Positions 25,443 through 34,577 are shown, numbered from the stretch's first letter. The stretch: 47,897 nt of DNA from Candidatus Bipolaricaulota bacterium (GCA_030611415.1 JAUWPW010000006.1:1-47897), one strand, 5' to 3'. Notes: generated from the sequence alone by a model not told the origin. A program made the numbers and translations.

Positions 25443-26135
25443 ATGAGTGTAGTCTGTTTTATTAGAGCGATGAGAAAAGTAATTCAGAAGAATGAAAGAC
25501 AGAAAGCTGACTGGAAGCAGCTCATTGACAGCTATGCTCCTCTCCACGTCCGTTACCCAGAGGGCGAACTCATCTACCAGGTTGGGACTTACGCTGCCGG
25601 AATCTACCTTATTACAAGGGGGTTTGTCAGTGACCACTGTACGACACGGAAGAAGGATCGCTACCTTTCCACATCAGAGATCCTTGGACCGGGTGAGCTC
25701 ATTGGTTTGGCAATCTTACTACAGGGATCCGATAAGCTGCACATAAGCCGTGCCCGCGCAATCACCGAAACAGAACTTTGCTTCTTTGAAAAGGAAAGCT
25801 TCTTTAAGATGGCGCAAGAACAGACCATAGTTAAGGATTACTGCATAGATTGCTTAGCACGACGTCTCTACTCCATAAAACGGCGGAGCTGCCCCACGGA
25901 TCACAAGACGCCCGCGGAGCAGATGTACCAACTCCTCCTTGAGCTAGCACAAAAACACGGGGAATACTCGGAGAAGGGGTTGATTCTTCTTCCAACAGAG
26001 ATCACCGAAGCGGTCCTAGCACAACTACTAGGAATCTCAAATACTAAGCTATCCCGTATCATCACCTCGGTTACCTGGGTCTCCTTATTAGGGGAACGGC
26101 TCGCCCTCCTCCCAGAGGCATCTCCTCTCAGCTAA
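25443..26135 (+). CDS. Crp/Fnr-family transcription regulator (copy 1)
   Basis: About 230 residues. Residues ~20-130 form the cyclic-nucleotide-type beta-roll ('YPEGELIYQVGTYAAGIYLITRGFV', 'GPGELIGLAILL'), followed by the dimer helix and a C-terminal winged helix ('LPTEITEAVLAQLLGISNTKLSRII'). No N-terminal Cys cluster of the oxygen-sensing Fnr type is present. The recognition helix lacks the usual E-SxxR pattern, so DNA specificity may differ from Crp. The start is uncertain: GGAGG abuts ATG 25443, and ATG 25470 is an alternative. It is divergent from gdhA and convergent with a second Crp/Fnr gene only 21 bases away. Confidence 0.8.
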   Translation: MSVVCFIRAMRKVIQKNERQKADWKQLIDSYAPLHVRYPEGELIYQVGTYAAGIYLITRGFVSDHCTTRKKDRYLSTSEILGPGELIGLAILLQGSDKLHISRARAITETELCFFEKESFFKMAQEQTIVKDYCIDCLARRLYSIKRRSCPTDHKTPAEQMYQLLLELAQKHGEYSEKGLILLPTEITEAVLAQLLGISNTKLSRIITSVTWVSLLGERLALLPEASPLS

Positions 26136-26156
26136 ACGAAGAAAAGATCCCTTTCG

Positions 26157-26954
26157 TTACAGGGTTTCTTCTATAATAGAGAGGTAGAATGAGCTGATTC
26201 GGGCACGCTCCACCAGGGTGTCCATATCGATGATGGTGATTTGACTCTGTGCAGTCTCTATCAGCCCTCGTGTGCGGAATCGCTTAAGGACACGCATCAG
26301 TGTCTCGATCGACACACCGATCATCTCAGCTAGTGTTTGGCGAGTAACAGGGGGATCAAGTAGGACAGTCCTCCCGTTTTTCTTTCCGTACTTGTTGGCC
26401 AAGGCAAGAAGCAGTAAAGCCAGATTGCGATCAATTGATTCCACTGCCTCTCGGGTAAGCTTGAACTCAAGCATGATCACCTCGCGGGATAACCACCGAC
26501 AGAGGTCCGCAAACAGCCGAGGATGCTCCTTGCTATACGCAAGAATATTAGACCGTTCAAAGAAAACCAAAGAGGATTCAACAATTGCCTTAGCGAACTG
26601 AACATTGACCGGTTCCCGCTCGAGGAAAACCACTTCCAGACCAAACATTTCGCCCGGGGCAAGGAATCTAAGTATACGCTTTTCCCATCCTTTGCTCGCG
26701 TATTTCCCGATGGAAACAAGGCCATCCTGAACAATATACACCCCTGCAGCATAGGCTCCCTCCTGGGCAATAAGCTCCCCATCATCATAGTGCACCCCTA
26801 AGGATATCTCTCGCAGAGTCTTGATGTCCTTGGAGGTAAGAGAAGGGAAAACGTGGGACAAGAACTCAACTCTATCACCTGTTGATCCACCCTTAATGGA
26901 CATAGCAGCACCTATTTTAAGGGAATCTGGCTCGATTTCACAGGGCTCAAGCAC
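26157..26954 (-). CDS. Crp/Fnr-family transcription regulator (copy 2)
   Basis: A 265-residue regulator from a GTG start preceded by AGAGAGG. The effector domain runs from 'YDDGELIAQEGAYAAGVYIVQDGLV' to 'FLAPGEMFGLEVVFLE'; the HTH 'VTRQTLAEMIGVSIETLMRVLKRFRTRGLIE' is well formed. It resembles copy 1 over the beta-roll ('GAYAAGVYIVQDGLVS' against 'GTYAAGIYLITRGFVS'), so the two are probably paralogues. A 17-base palindrome-like site, TTGT-N9-ACAA, at 26989-27005 in its promoter region could be an autoregulatory operator. No sensing cysteines are obvious. Confidence 0.85.
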   Translation of the reverse strand: MLEPCEIEPDSLKIGAAMSIKGGSTGDRVEFLSHVFPSLTSKDIKTLREISLGVHYDDGELIAQEGAYAAGVYIVQDGLVSIGKYASKGWEKRILRFLAPGEMFGLEVVFLEREPVNVQFAKAIVESSLVFFERSNILAYSKEHPRLFADLCRWLSREVIMLEFKLTREAVESIDRNLALLLLALANKYGKKNGRTVLLDPPVTRQTLAEMIGVSIETLMRVLKRFRTRGLIETAQSQITIIDMDTLVERARISSFYLSIIEETL

Positions 26955-26988
26955 AAGATCCTCTCTTTTCCTTATTCACTCAGGTTTT

Positions 26989-27005
26989 TTGTACAATCGT
27001 AACAA
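26989..27005. promoter_or_regulatory. Candidate Crp/Fnr-type operator
   Basis: TTGTACAATCGTAACAA is an imperfect inverted repeat with TTGT and ACAA half-sites, located 35 bases before the copy 2 start codon. Sites of this shape are bound by members of the family, but the match is short and the call rests on position. Confidence 0.3.
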
Positions 27006-27032
27006 TTCCTGCTTGTGGTCTTCAATATCTGA

Positions 27033-27165
27033 TCATTTGTAGCATACCGCATATATTGGATCGAGCTTTGCTACGCGTAGTGCCGGGTACAATCCAAACG
27101 TCACGCCAGGCAACACCGAGAACCCACAAGCCAGGAGTGCTGGAGTGAACGATACTACGAACGGC
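27033..27165 (-). pseudogene. C-terminal relic of a MacB/FtsX-type ABC permease
   Basis: The minus-strand reading ends 'SVLPGVTFGLYPALRVAKLDPIYAVCYK', which matches the very end of MacB/FtsX-family permeases (FGLYPAxxAAxLDPIEALRYE). Only this tail survives, and no permease, ATPase or start codon is attached to it. A hydrophobic minus-strand ORF at 27690-28004 could be another piece of the same gene, with unrelated debris between. Confidence 0.65.
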
Positions 27166-27648
27166 CAGTCGCCTCGTTCTGTCGCTGTGGTGGGCGCAAG
27201 CTCGCGTCCAGAATCAGTTGCGGGTGAGATCCTTCGCAATATCCTACGTTGTGGCTACCACGGGATCGTCTAACCGGTGAACCCAAAGCATGACACAGTT
27301 GAAGAGCTCCCCTGCTACGCATCTGTCGATGATCTCCCTGGGAGAGTCGATCTTGCCGTCCTCGCCATCAATAAGAATCTTGTCCTTCGGGTCGTCGAAC
27401 AGTGTGGGGATATTGCCCTTCCCGCTGCTGATTCGGCTATTGTCATCTTCCGTCCCCCCGCTTGTATATAAGGAGGCCGCAGAGGTTGTCGCCTCGGGAA
27501 TTCTCCGTGTGGTCAAGGAGAACCCGGGTAAGCCAGTTCTTGTTTGCACCCTCAGCAAAAGCTCGACCCTCGCGAGATTGACCTGAACCCATTCATTGCC
27601 AGCGAGCGGACAGCCACGGTCGACATACTGATAAGACTGGAGAATTGA
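27145..27648 (+). pseudogene. Degraded ADP-forming acyl-CoA synthetase
   Basis: Read in frame from GTG 27145: 'PRSVAVVGASSRPESVAGE' and 'ILRNILRCGYHGIV*PVNPKHD', then 'LPGRVDLAVLAINKNLV'. This is the CoA-binding domain of NDP-forming acyl-CoA synthetases, with a TAA at 27271 replacing the conserved Tyr before 'PVNPKH'. After a second stop (27469) another frame gives 'VPPLVYKEAAEVVASGILRVVKENPGKPVLVC', and a return to the first frame gives 'EIDLNPFIASERTATVDILIRLEN*', the end of the ATP-grasp domain. Several hundred residues between these pieces are missing. The intact enzyme would make ATP and acetate or another acid from acyl-CoA, a key step in amino-acid fermentation, so an intact copy elsewhere is expected. 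Confidence 0.8.
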
Positions 27649-27689
27649 GTGATTCATACACTTATTGATCGAGAGACTGAGCTATCAGA

Positions 27690-28004
27690 TCATAAGATCT
27701 CTCTGACCTTCCTCGCCGCATACAGTAAGCCCAGGCCCAGGTGTTCTGGCGCTTCCAACCCCCACGCATTTGTAGTACTCTGGCACCGGAGGCCTTCCCT
27801 TTCAATGTGTGTCGCGCACCCAAGATATAGGGACCCGCAGGCTGCCACGATCAAGGCTATCATCAGCAGAATAGTAAGGAAGCGAAACCTGAGGCAAGGA
27901 CGAACGGACGGGGTTTGTGGCCGGATTTTGGAGTGCCGAGGATCAGTATTGACTTCCCTGTCGCTTCTTGCTACGGTAACGGTAGGAAGGTATTCTGCAT
28001 ACAA
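27690..28004 (-). pseudogene. Short hydrophobic ORF, probable relic
   Basis: A 104-residue ORF with one strong hydrophobic stretch, 'FLTILLMIALIVAACGSLYLG', flanked by unremarkable sequence and without a clear ribosome-binding site. It lies within gene debris, upstream on the same strand of the MacB-like tail, so it could be the first transmembrane segment of the same dead permease. It could also be chance. I do not recognise a family. Confidence 0.3.
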
Positions 28005-28107
28005 GATGCCTAGCAGTGGCTAGTTAGCCCTCTGAAGCAGGACTAGGCGGCGTACATGGCTATCAAGAAGACTCGAGGTAGGCATATGCGGAAAGCAGCA
28101 TATCCTC

Positions 28108-28130
28108 CCTAATGGAAGAAGGCCATTAGG
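28108..28130 (+). promoter_or_regulatory. Hairpin in the leader of the amino-acid ABC operon
   Basis: CCTAATGG, a 7-base loop and CCATTAGG form a perfect 8-bp stem about 100 bases before the aapJ-like start codon. It may end upstream transcription or belong to a leader. No known riboswitch core was recognised between it and the gene. Confidence 0.4.
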
Positions 28131-28231
28131 TTATGTCTATACTCGGAGGGAAGGGAGGTGAAAGTAGTAGTTTCTGGTTTATCAAGTCACTTTGTTTGTG
28201 GTGTTTGCTTAAAGTTCATAAGGAGGTAGCT

Positions 28232-29242
28232 TTGAAGAAGATACTTGTTGTAGCTGTTTTGTTGATGTTGGTTGTTTCCATCGGTGCAATGGGGCAGCAA
28301 ACCCTGGCAACCGTGCTGGAGCGAGGATACGTGATTGTGGGTGTTAACGCTGTTCTCCCGGGTTTTGGCGCCTTGGATACAGCCACTGGTGAATACGCTG
28401 GATTTGATGTCGACTACGGCAGGGCAATTGCTGCCGCTGTCGGCGTAGATGTTGAGTTTATTCCATTGACTGCAGGAGAACGTTTAACTGCCCTGCAAAC
28501 AGGTCAGATCGACGTGCTACTCCGCAACACTACTTGGACGCTTACCCGCGATTCCAAAGACCTGGGGCTGGATTTTTGCCCAACAACTTTCTACGATGGG
28601 CAAGGATTCATCGTCCGTAAGGCTGATGACATCAACTCGATTGGTGATATGGACGGAGCCACAGTCTGTGTGACCTCGGGCACGACCACAGAGGGCAACC
28701 TTGCTGACGCATTTCGCCTGCACGACTTGGCGTTAACTACGCAAGTATTTGCCGATACAGAAGCATCTTTTGGCGCGTATGACGTTGCTGGCTGTGACTG
28801 CTACACCAGCGACAAATCTCAGCTGGCGTCACTGCGAACCACTGCCGCTGTTCCGGGCGACCACATAATTCTCCCTGATACGATCTCCAAGGAACCTTTG
28901 GGGCCGTTAGTCCGCCATGGCGATAATGAGTGGTTTGACATCGTCAAGTGGACTGTATTTGCCACGTTCTTCGCTGAAGAGTATGGCATTACGCAGGCCA
29001 ACGTAGCTACATTCGAAAGCACCAACCCTGAGATCCGACGCTTCCTCGGAGTAGAAGGCGGAATGGGTGCAAAGTTAGGCTTGGCCGAGGACTGGGCGAT
29101 GAACGTTGTCTTAGCAGTCGGTAACTACGGCGAGATCTACGACCGCCACTTGGGTCCCAATGGCCTTGACATCCCACGAGCCGGATCGCTAAACGCGCTT
29201 TGGACACAGGGCGGACTTATTTACTGCCCCGCATGGCGCTAA
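28232..29242 (+). CDS. aapJ: Amino-acid ABC transporter, substrate-binding protein (AapJ-like)
   Basis: A 336-residue secreted binding protein starting at TTG 28232, six bases after AAGGAGG; the track's extra 33 residues upstream have no ribosome-binding site. A signal peptide ('KKILVVAVLLMLVVSIGAMG') is followed by 'VLERGYVIVGVNAVLPGFG', 'GFDVDYGRAIAAAVG' and 'RNTTWTLTRDSKDLGLDFCPTTFYDGQGF', all characteristic of AapJ, the periplasmic receptor of the general L-amino-acid permease. The protein binds a broad range of L-amino acids and delivers them to AapQM. It heads the operon aapJQMP and is followed by a hairpin that may raise its expression over the membrane genes. Confidence 0.92.
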   Translation: MKKILVVAVLLMLVVSIGAMGQQTLATVLERGYVIVGVNAVLPGFGALDTATGEYAGFDVDYGRAIAAAVGVDVEFIPLTAGERLTALQTGQIDVLLRNTTWTLTRDSKDLGLDFCPTTFYDGQGFIVRKADDINSIGDMDGATVCVTSGTTTEGNLADAFRLHDLALTTQVFADTEASFGAYDVAGCDCYTSDKSQLASLRTTAAVPGDHIILPDTISKEPLGPLVRHGDNEWFDIVKWTVFATFFAEEYGITQANVATFESTNPEIRRFLGVEGGMGAKLGLAEDWAMNVVLAVGNYGEIYDRHLGPNGLDIPRAGSLNALWTQGGLIYCPAWR

Positions 29243-29257
29243 ATCCTTCGACCGATG

Positions 29258-29287
29258 AGTACAGTCTGTTTCCAAGCAGGCTGTACT
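29258..29287 (+). terminator. Intercistronic hairpin after the binding-protein gene
   Basis: AGTACAGTCTG (29258-29268) pairs with CAGGCTGTACT (29277-29287), with one G-U pair, followed by a pyrimidine-rich CTATTCTTCTT. It sits between the binding-protein gene and the first permease gene. Partial termination or mRNA protection would explain higher binding-protein levels. Confidence 0.6.
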
Positions 29288-29316
29288 CTATTCTTCTTAC
29301 GCGGAAGGAGTAAGCG

Positions 29317-30498
29317 TTGAGTAGGAAGGTGTCTTCTTCACATTCGGTTCCCTTTTGGCGCGATGTTCGAGTTCTGCGCGTAATAGGCCAGATTGCATTT
29401 CTTGTGATTATCGCTACCGGAATATGGTGGTTGCTTAATAATCTACGAGTCAACCTTAGGGCATGTGGTTTGAAGATTAGTTTTAGCTTCCTTAGGAATA
29501 CGGCTGGGTTTCCAATTTCGGAGGGCTTACCGTATAGTCCGACTGATGTCAATGGGTACGCGTTCTGGGTTGGTATAGTCAATACAATCCGGATCTCTGT
29601 AATTGGAATCGTGCTTGCAACAATCATCGGAACAGTTATCGGTATCGCCCGTCTTTCAAACAACTGGCTTGTGAAAAAGCTGGCTGGTCTTTACGTAGAG
29701 GTAGTACGTAACATCCCCTTGCTTGTGCAGCTATTCTTCTGGTACTTTGCGGTGATGCTAACTGCACTGCCAATGGTCAAGAATAGCATCAAGCTGCCCG
29801 GGCCCATCTACCTCACCCGTCGGGGGGTGTACCTGCCTTGGGTAGCTCCTACGGGGTCATTTGGCGGGTGGATGTGGTACATCATCATCGGCTTGGTTTT
29901 GGCAATCGCTGTTTACGTATTCCGGCGCGCTTATCTTAGACGCGCCGAACGCCCAGGCTTCCCCCTTATATGGGCAGGATTAGTCCTCATCCTCGTTTTG
30001 GGCGCAGGATGGTTTCTCACCTCAGGCAACCCGTTGGCTCTGACCATTCCCGTCCTGAAGCGCTTCAACTTCGAAGGAGGGCTGTGGTTATCTACGTCAT
30101 TCACCTCACTGTTGGTTGGCCTATCGGTATACACTGGGGCATTCATTGCTGAGATCGTGCGGGCAGGGATTCTCGCGGTAAGCAGAGGACAAACCGAGGC
30201 AGCCAGGGCAGTGGGATTGAAAAAGGCACACGTTCTTCGCTTGGTAGTACTGCCCCAGGCGCTGCGAGTTATCATCCCGCCTTTGGCTAGTCAATATCTC
30301 AACTTGACCAAGAACTCCAGTCTGGCAATCCTCATTGGATATTACGATTTGATGAACGTGGGAACGACCATCTTCAATCAGACCGGTCGCGCCGTCGAGA
30401 TGATCCTGTTGATCATGGCTAGCTACCTGACAATGAGTCTACTGACCAGCCTGTTGATGAACTACTACAATCGCCGTATGAAATTGGTGGAGCGCTGA
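29317..30498 (+). CDS. aapQ: Amino-acid ABC transporter permease (AapQ-like)
   Basis: A 393-residue inner-membrane protein starting at TTG after GGAAGGAG. The long N-terminal half with extra helices and the periplasmic 'NTAGFPISEGL' loop, then the C-terminal HisMQ domain with the coupling loop 'EIVRAGILAVSRGQTEAARAVGLKKAHVLRLVVLPQALRVIIPP', are typical of AapQ rather than the short HisQ form. It pairs with the AapM-like subunit to form the translocation channel for L-amino acids. The next gene starts three bases after its stop. Confidence 0.92.
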   Translation: MSRKVSSSHSVPFWRDVRVLRVIGQIAFLVIIATGIWWLLNNLRVNLRACGLKISFSFLRNTAGFPISEGLPYSPTDVNGYAFWVGIVNTIRISVIGIVLATIIGTVIGIARLSNNWLVKKLAGLYVEVVRNIPLLVQLFFWYFAVMLTALPMVKNSIKLPGPIYLTRRGVYLPWVAPTGSFGGWMWYIIIGLVLAIAVYVFRRAYLRRAERPGFPLIWAGLVLILVLGAGWFLTSGNPLALTIPVLKRFNFEGGLWLSTSFTSLLVGLSVYTGAFIAEIVRAGILAVSRGQTEAARAVGLKKAHVLRLVVLPQALRVIIPPLASQYLNLTKNSSLAILIGYYDLMNVGTTIFNQTGRAVEMILLIMASYLTMSLLTSLLMNYYNRRMKLVER

Positions 30499-30500
30499 TC

Positions 30501-31712
30501 ATGGACGAGAATCAACTAGCCGGTTACGCTGACAAGAACCAACTCCCACCTCCTAGTGAGAGGATTCCTGCCATACGGTGGCTGAAGCAAAACCTATTCA
30601 GTAGCTGGTTTAATGCGATACTCACTATCGTATCGACGGTGCTCATCATGACGATCGTATTTGGACTCCTTAGGTGGGCCTTGGAAGCACGGTGGGAGGT
30701 TATTCCCGCTAACCTGAAGCTGCTGTTGGTCGGTACCTATCCCGTGGAACACCTGTGGCGTGTCTGGGCAACTGTTTATCTTATCGCTTTCCTGCTGGGG
30801 TTTAGCAGCGGAGCCCATGGTGGCTTGATGCGTCGGGTTTCCACCACGGCTGCTTTGGTATCGGTTGTGTTGGCCGTTCTTCCGTTTCCTTGGGGGACTC
30901 GAGGATGGCTCCTCGGCATTGCCGTCGCTGCTGTCGCTGGTTTTGGCTTGGGGTATCTTGGCAAGGGCATCCGTTGGTGCAAACGCCTGGAAATCGCTTC
31001 CTGGATCTTATCATTCCCCATTAGCCTCATCTTTCTCAATGGGGTGGGGGGAATACTTCCTGTCATTAAGGGAAGAACCATGTGGGGGTTCATGCTCAAC
31101 TTGATCGGTGCAGTGGTGGGGATCGGTCTTTCATTTCCTGTAGGCGTGCTATTAGCCCTCGGACGGCGGAGCAAACTGCCGGCCATTCGGCTAGTGTGTA
31201 CCGCGTACATCGAGATTATCCGCGGTGTGCCGTTGATCAGCCTGCTGTTCATGGCTAGCATTATGCTACAGCTGCTTCTTCCCGCTAGCGTACGACCTGA
31301 CTTGCTCATCCGCGCGATGTTGACGATTACGGCCTTTTCGGCAGCGTATATGGCGGAGAATGTCCGTGGGGGACTACAAGCTATCCCACAGGGACAGTAC
31401 GAAGCGGCCTACGCTGTAGGTCTCAACAGAGCGTTGACAACCATACTGATTATTCTACCACAGGCGTTGCGCATAGTAATTCCAGCGATCGTTGGGCAAT
31501 TCATCGCCCTGTTTATGGACACGACTCTGTTTGGGTTCATAGCGATTCTTGAGCTCTTGAACATCACGCGAAGCATAATGGGTAACCTCGAATGGCGTGG
31601 AACCATATTCGAGCTATACGCATTTATCGGGATTGTGTTTTGGATCTTGTGCTATTCAATGTCCTACGTCAGTCGCAGAATTGAAAAAACACTAGGCGTA
31701 GGAGAACGCTAA
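30501..31712 (+). CDS. aapM: Amino-acid ABC transporter permease (AapM-like)
   Basis: A 403-residue partner permease with about eight hydrophobic helices. The C-terminal HisMQ domain shows '[16 protein letters not shown]' and the EAA loop '[44 protein letters not shown]'. The N-terminal third is lengthened as in AapM. It follows aapQ at three bases and precedes the ATPase gene by thirteen, so assembly is probably co-translational. Confidence 0.92.
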   Translation: MDENQLAGYADKNQLPPPSERIPAIRWLKQNLFSSWFNAILTIVSTVLIMTIVFGLLRWALEARWEVIPANLKLLLVGTYPVEHLWRVWATVYLIAFLLGFSSGAHGGLMRRVSTTAALVSVVLAVLPFPWGTRGWLLGIAVAAVAGFGLGYLGKGIRWCKRLEIASWILSFPISLIFLNGVGGILPVIKGRTMWGFMLNLIGAVVGIGLSFPVGVLLALGRRSKLPAIRLVCTAYIEIIRGVPLISLLFMASIMLQLLLPASVRPDLLIRAMLTITAFSAAYMAENVRGGLQAIPQGQYEAAYAVGLNRALTTILIILPQALRIVIPAIVGQFIALFMDTTLFGFIAILELLNITRSIMGNLEWRGTIFELYAFIGIVFWILCYSMSYVSRRIEKTLGVGER

Positions 31713-31725
31713 GAGGAGAGGAGAC

Positions 31726-32478
31726 TTGTCTGTGATAAACAACGAAGGAATTATCATCTACCGCGATGTGCATAAATGGTATGGGGATTTTCATGTGCTT
31801 AGAGGGATTACCTTCACGATGCAGAAAGGCGAGGTAGTGGTGATTTGTGGACCCTCTGGCTCCGGAAAATCCACGTGCATCCGCACGATAAACCGCCTGG
31901 AAGAGCACCAACGGGGACAGATCATCGTGGACGGTATAGAGTTAACAAACGATCTGCGCAACATAGAAGCTATCCGGCGTGAAGTTGGCATAGTCTTCCA
32001 GCAATTCAATCTATTTCCGCACCTTACCGCACTGCAGAATGTCTCTCTTGCGCCTTTTTGGGTGCTGAAGATGAGGAAGAGCAAGGCAGAAGAAGCCGCG
32101 ATGAAGCTCCTTGAGCGTGTCGGCATCCCTGAACAGGCACAGAAATACCCAGCACAGCTTTCCGGTGGCCAGCAACAACGGGTGGCCATCGCACGCGCAT
32201 TGGCGATGAGCCCCAAGATCATGCTCTTTGACGAGCCGACCTCGGCACTGGATCCAGAGATGATCAAAGAGGTGCTCGATGTGATGAAGAACTTGGCGCG
32301 TAGCGGTATGACGATGATTGTGGTCACTCACGAAATGGGCTTTGCGCGCGAAGTGGCAGACCGGATTATCTTCTTCGATTATGGTCAGCTGGTCGAGGAG
32401 AATACTCCCGAGGAATTCTTCCACAACCCGAAGCACGATCGCACGAAGCTCTTCCTATCTCAGATTCTGGAATACTAG
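31726..32478 (+). CDS. aapP: Amino-acid ABC transporter ATPase (AapP-like)
   Basis: A 250-residue ATPase with Walker A 'GPSGSGKST', Q-loop '[12 protein letters not shown]', signature '[16 protein letters not shown]', Walker B '[14 protein letters not shown]' and switch His in '[16 protein letters not shown]'. The start is TTG 31726 behind GAGGAGAGGAG, or possibly GTG 31732. It powers import through AapQM and closes the aapJQMP operon. The sequence is close to the GlnQ/HisP group. Confidence 0.94.
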   Translation: MSVINNEGIIIYRDVHKWYGDFHVLRGITFTMQKGEVVVICGPSGSGKSTCIRTINRLEEHQRGQIIVDGIELTNDLRNIEAIRREVGIVFQQFNLFPHLTALQNVSLAPFWVLKMRKSKAEEAAMKLLERVGIPEQAQKYPAQLSGGQQQRVAIARALAMSPKIMLFDEPTSALDPEMIKEVLDVMKNLARSGMTMIVVTHEMGFAREVADRIIFFDYGQLVEENTPEEFFHNPKHDRTKLFLSQILEY

Positions 32479-32550
32479 ATGAATGCGGCTTTCCTTATGA
32501 GATACGGAAGACCCAGCCGGTAACAAGCCCTAATAAGGCAATGCATTCTC

Positions 32551-32579
32551 TTGACAGAGATTCCCTTTTGTGCTATGGA
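32551..32579 (+). promoter_or_regulatory. Candidate promoter of the aldehyde:ferredoxin oxidoreductase gene
   Basis: TTGACA, 17-base spacer, TATGGA, giving a leader of about 120 bases before TTG 32709. The -35 is perfect and the -10 weak. It suggests the gene can be expressed apart from the aap operon. Confidence 0.4.
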
Positions 32580-32708
32580 TTGAGGAATACTGATTGGCTT
32601 TGCCCACGAGAAAGGAACAGCGTACTATCTGATACCAAACCAGTTTGACGAAATGCAAACAATGGCATCCACATCGATAGAGCAGTTGGCTTGAGAAAGG
32701 AGGTTCAA

Positions 32709-34577
32709 TTGAAAGGTGTTTTTGGTCGGTACGCGGATGTTGATCTAACCAAAGGAATTATTAGAGCTTACGACATTCCTAATGAGTGGCACCGAAAATA
32801 CTTGGGTGGAAGAGGCATTGGGCTTAGGATCCTCCTCGAAGAACTGGAAGGAAAGGAAGATCCCTTAGGGCCCAATAACATCTTGATCTTTGCCACTGGT
32901 CCTTTGCAGGGGACAGGAATTGCGGGAGCAGGTCGACATGCTGTAATCACCAAATCTCCGAAGACCGGGAGCCTGAGTGACAGTTACGCTGGAGGCTTTT
33001 GGGGACATGAGCTTGCCACATCTGGGTACGATGGGATCATCATACGAGGAAAGGCCGCCAAACCTGTATATTTGTCTCTTGCAAATGGTAAGGCAGAGAT
33101 TCATGATGCAAGTTCCCTTTGGGGCCTCCAAACTGGCGAGACAGAAGAAATTCTCAAGAGACAATACGAGGGAGCACGAGTCTCGTCTATCGGGCCTGCA
33201 GGCGAAAACCTTGTTAAGTTCGCGTGCATAATAAATGACATGAGCAGAGCAGCAGGCCGCCCTGGGTTCGGGGCTGTAATGGGAAGCAAGAATCTGAAAG
33301 CAATCGTAGTGAAAGGCGGGCAAGCGAAATCTCTCCATGACACAGAAATGTTGACGGAGATACGCAAGAAAATCGTTCAGCAACTGATGGGAAACCCTGG
33401 AATCCAGGAATTCGGGAAATGGGGATCTTCTGCAGCGGTTATGGGGTTAAACGAAGAAGGGATTCTCCCGACCAAGAATTTTCAAGAGGGCACATTCGAT
33501 GATGCCGAGAAGATCGATGGTGCGGGTTCTCGCTTCAAAGAGATTTTAGTAGGGCGTGACAATTGTACCGGTTGCCCAATTCGCTGCAAGCGCCTTGTCA
33601 AAGGCGAATTCATGGGGAGGGCAATTGAAGAAAAATACGGTGGGCCAGAATACGAGACGCTTGCTGCCCTTGGCTCGAACTGTCTGAATGCTGATGTGTT
33701 ATCTATTAGTCTTGCCAATCAACTTTGCAATCAGTACGGCCTAGACACTATTAGCGCTGGCGTCGCTATCGCTTTTGCTATGGAGGCAAGCGAGAAGGGC
33801 TTGATCAAAGAGAAGGTTCAGTGGGGAGATCCAGAAGCGGTAGTTGAGTTAGTGGAGAAGATTGCCTTCCGAAAAGGAATCGGAGATACCCTGGCAAAGG
33901 GGATTGATAAGGTTGCCGCAGAGATCGGAGCGGACTTCGCGATGCACATTAAGGGGCAGGAGCTGCCCATGCACGATCCACGAGGAAAGAAGGCTCTTGG
34001 CTTGAGTTATGCAACGACTCCGCGTGGTGCCCAGCATATGGAGGCATTACACGACGATGGAGCTGAGGGATTAGGCAAGTATGGAACCCCTGAAATCGGA
34101 GTATACGGTCCTATAGATCGTATGTCATGGGACAAGAAACCACGTTTCTGCAAAATCCATCAAGATCTAGCTTCCTTTGCAAACTCTGTAATCGCATGCA
34201 CTTACGTTGGTTTCGAGGTTGCAATGTGCTCAGGCTATAATCCCTACCCTCATTTCCGTGAAGCTCTCTATGCAGCCACTGGACTGGAAATTGGAGTGCC
34301 AGAGATGCTACTCATCGGTGAGCGAAACTTTAACATGCTCAAATTGGCCGCAGCGCAACAGGGGTATACGCGAAACGATGATGATCTACCAGCACGGCTA
34401 CGCGAGCCCCTCCCTCGGGGTAATAGCGCGCATGAGGGCATTCCAGAGGATGTCCTGCAAGGTGGAATCGACGAATACTACAAGCTTCGAGGATGGGATG
34501 ACTATGGTCCTACAGATGAGAAACTGGCCCAGTTAGACATGCGCAACTTCATTGGGTTCATTGAGCGAGAGGACTAA
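32709..34577 (+). CDS. aor: Aldehyde:ferredoxin oxidoreductase (tungsten enzyme)
   Basis: About 622 residues from the TTG at 32709, six bases after AAAGGAGG; the track's upstream TTG reads through that ribosome-binding site. The N-terminal tungstopterin-binding domain is clear: 'GGRGIGLRILLEEL', 'FATGPLQGTGIAGAGRHAV', 'GSLSDSYAGGFWGHELATSGYDG'. The [4Fe-4S] ligands are 'CTGCPIRC' near residue 286 and the Cys of 'ACTYVGF' near residue 497, the spacing of the Pyrococcus enzyme. It oxidises aldehydes to acids while reducing ferredoxin. In this window it could oxidise aldehydes made from amino-acid-derived 2-oxoacids, or run in reverse. Tungstate uptake and pterin genes are not in the window. Confidence 0.93.
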   Translation: MKGVFGRYADVDLTKGIIRAYDIPNEWHRKYLGGRGIGLRILLEELEGKEDPLGPNNILIFATGPLQGTGIAGAGRHAVITKSPKTGSLSDSYAGGFWGHELATSGYDGIIIRGKAAKPVYLSLANGKAEIHDASSLWGLQTGETEEILKRQYEGARVSSIGPAGENLVKFACIINDMSRAAGRPGFGAVMGSKNLKAIVVKGGQAKSLHDTEMLTEIRKKIVQQLMGNPGIQEFGKWGSSAAVMGLNEEGILPTKNFQEGTFDDAEKIDGAGSRFKEILVGRDNCTGCPIRCKRLVKGEFMGRAIEEKYGGPEYETLAALGSNCLNADVLSISLANQLCNQYGLDTISAGVAIAFAMEASEKGLIKEKVQWGDPEAVVELVEKIAFRKGIGDTLAKGIDKVAAEIGADFAMHIKGQELPMHDPRGKKALGLSYATTPRGAQHMEALHDDGAEGLGKYGTPEIGVYGPIDRMSWDKKPRFCKIHQDLASFANSVIACTYVGFEVAMCSGYNPYPHFREALYAATGLEIGVPEMLLIGERNFNMLKLAAAQQGYTRNDDDLPARLREPLPRGNSAHEGIPEDVLQGGIDEYYKLRGWDDYGPTDEKLAQLDMRNFIGFIERED

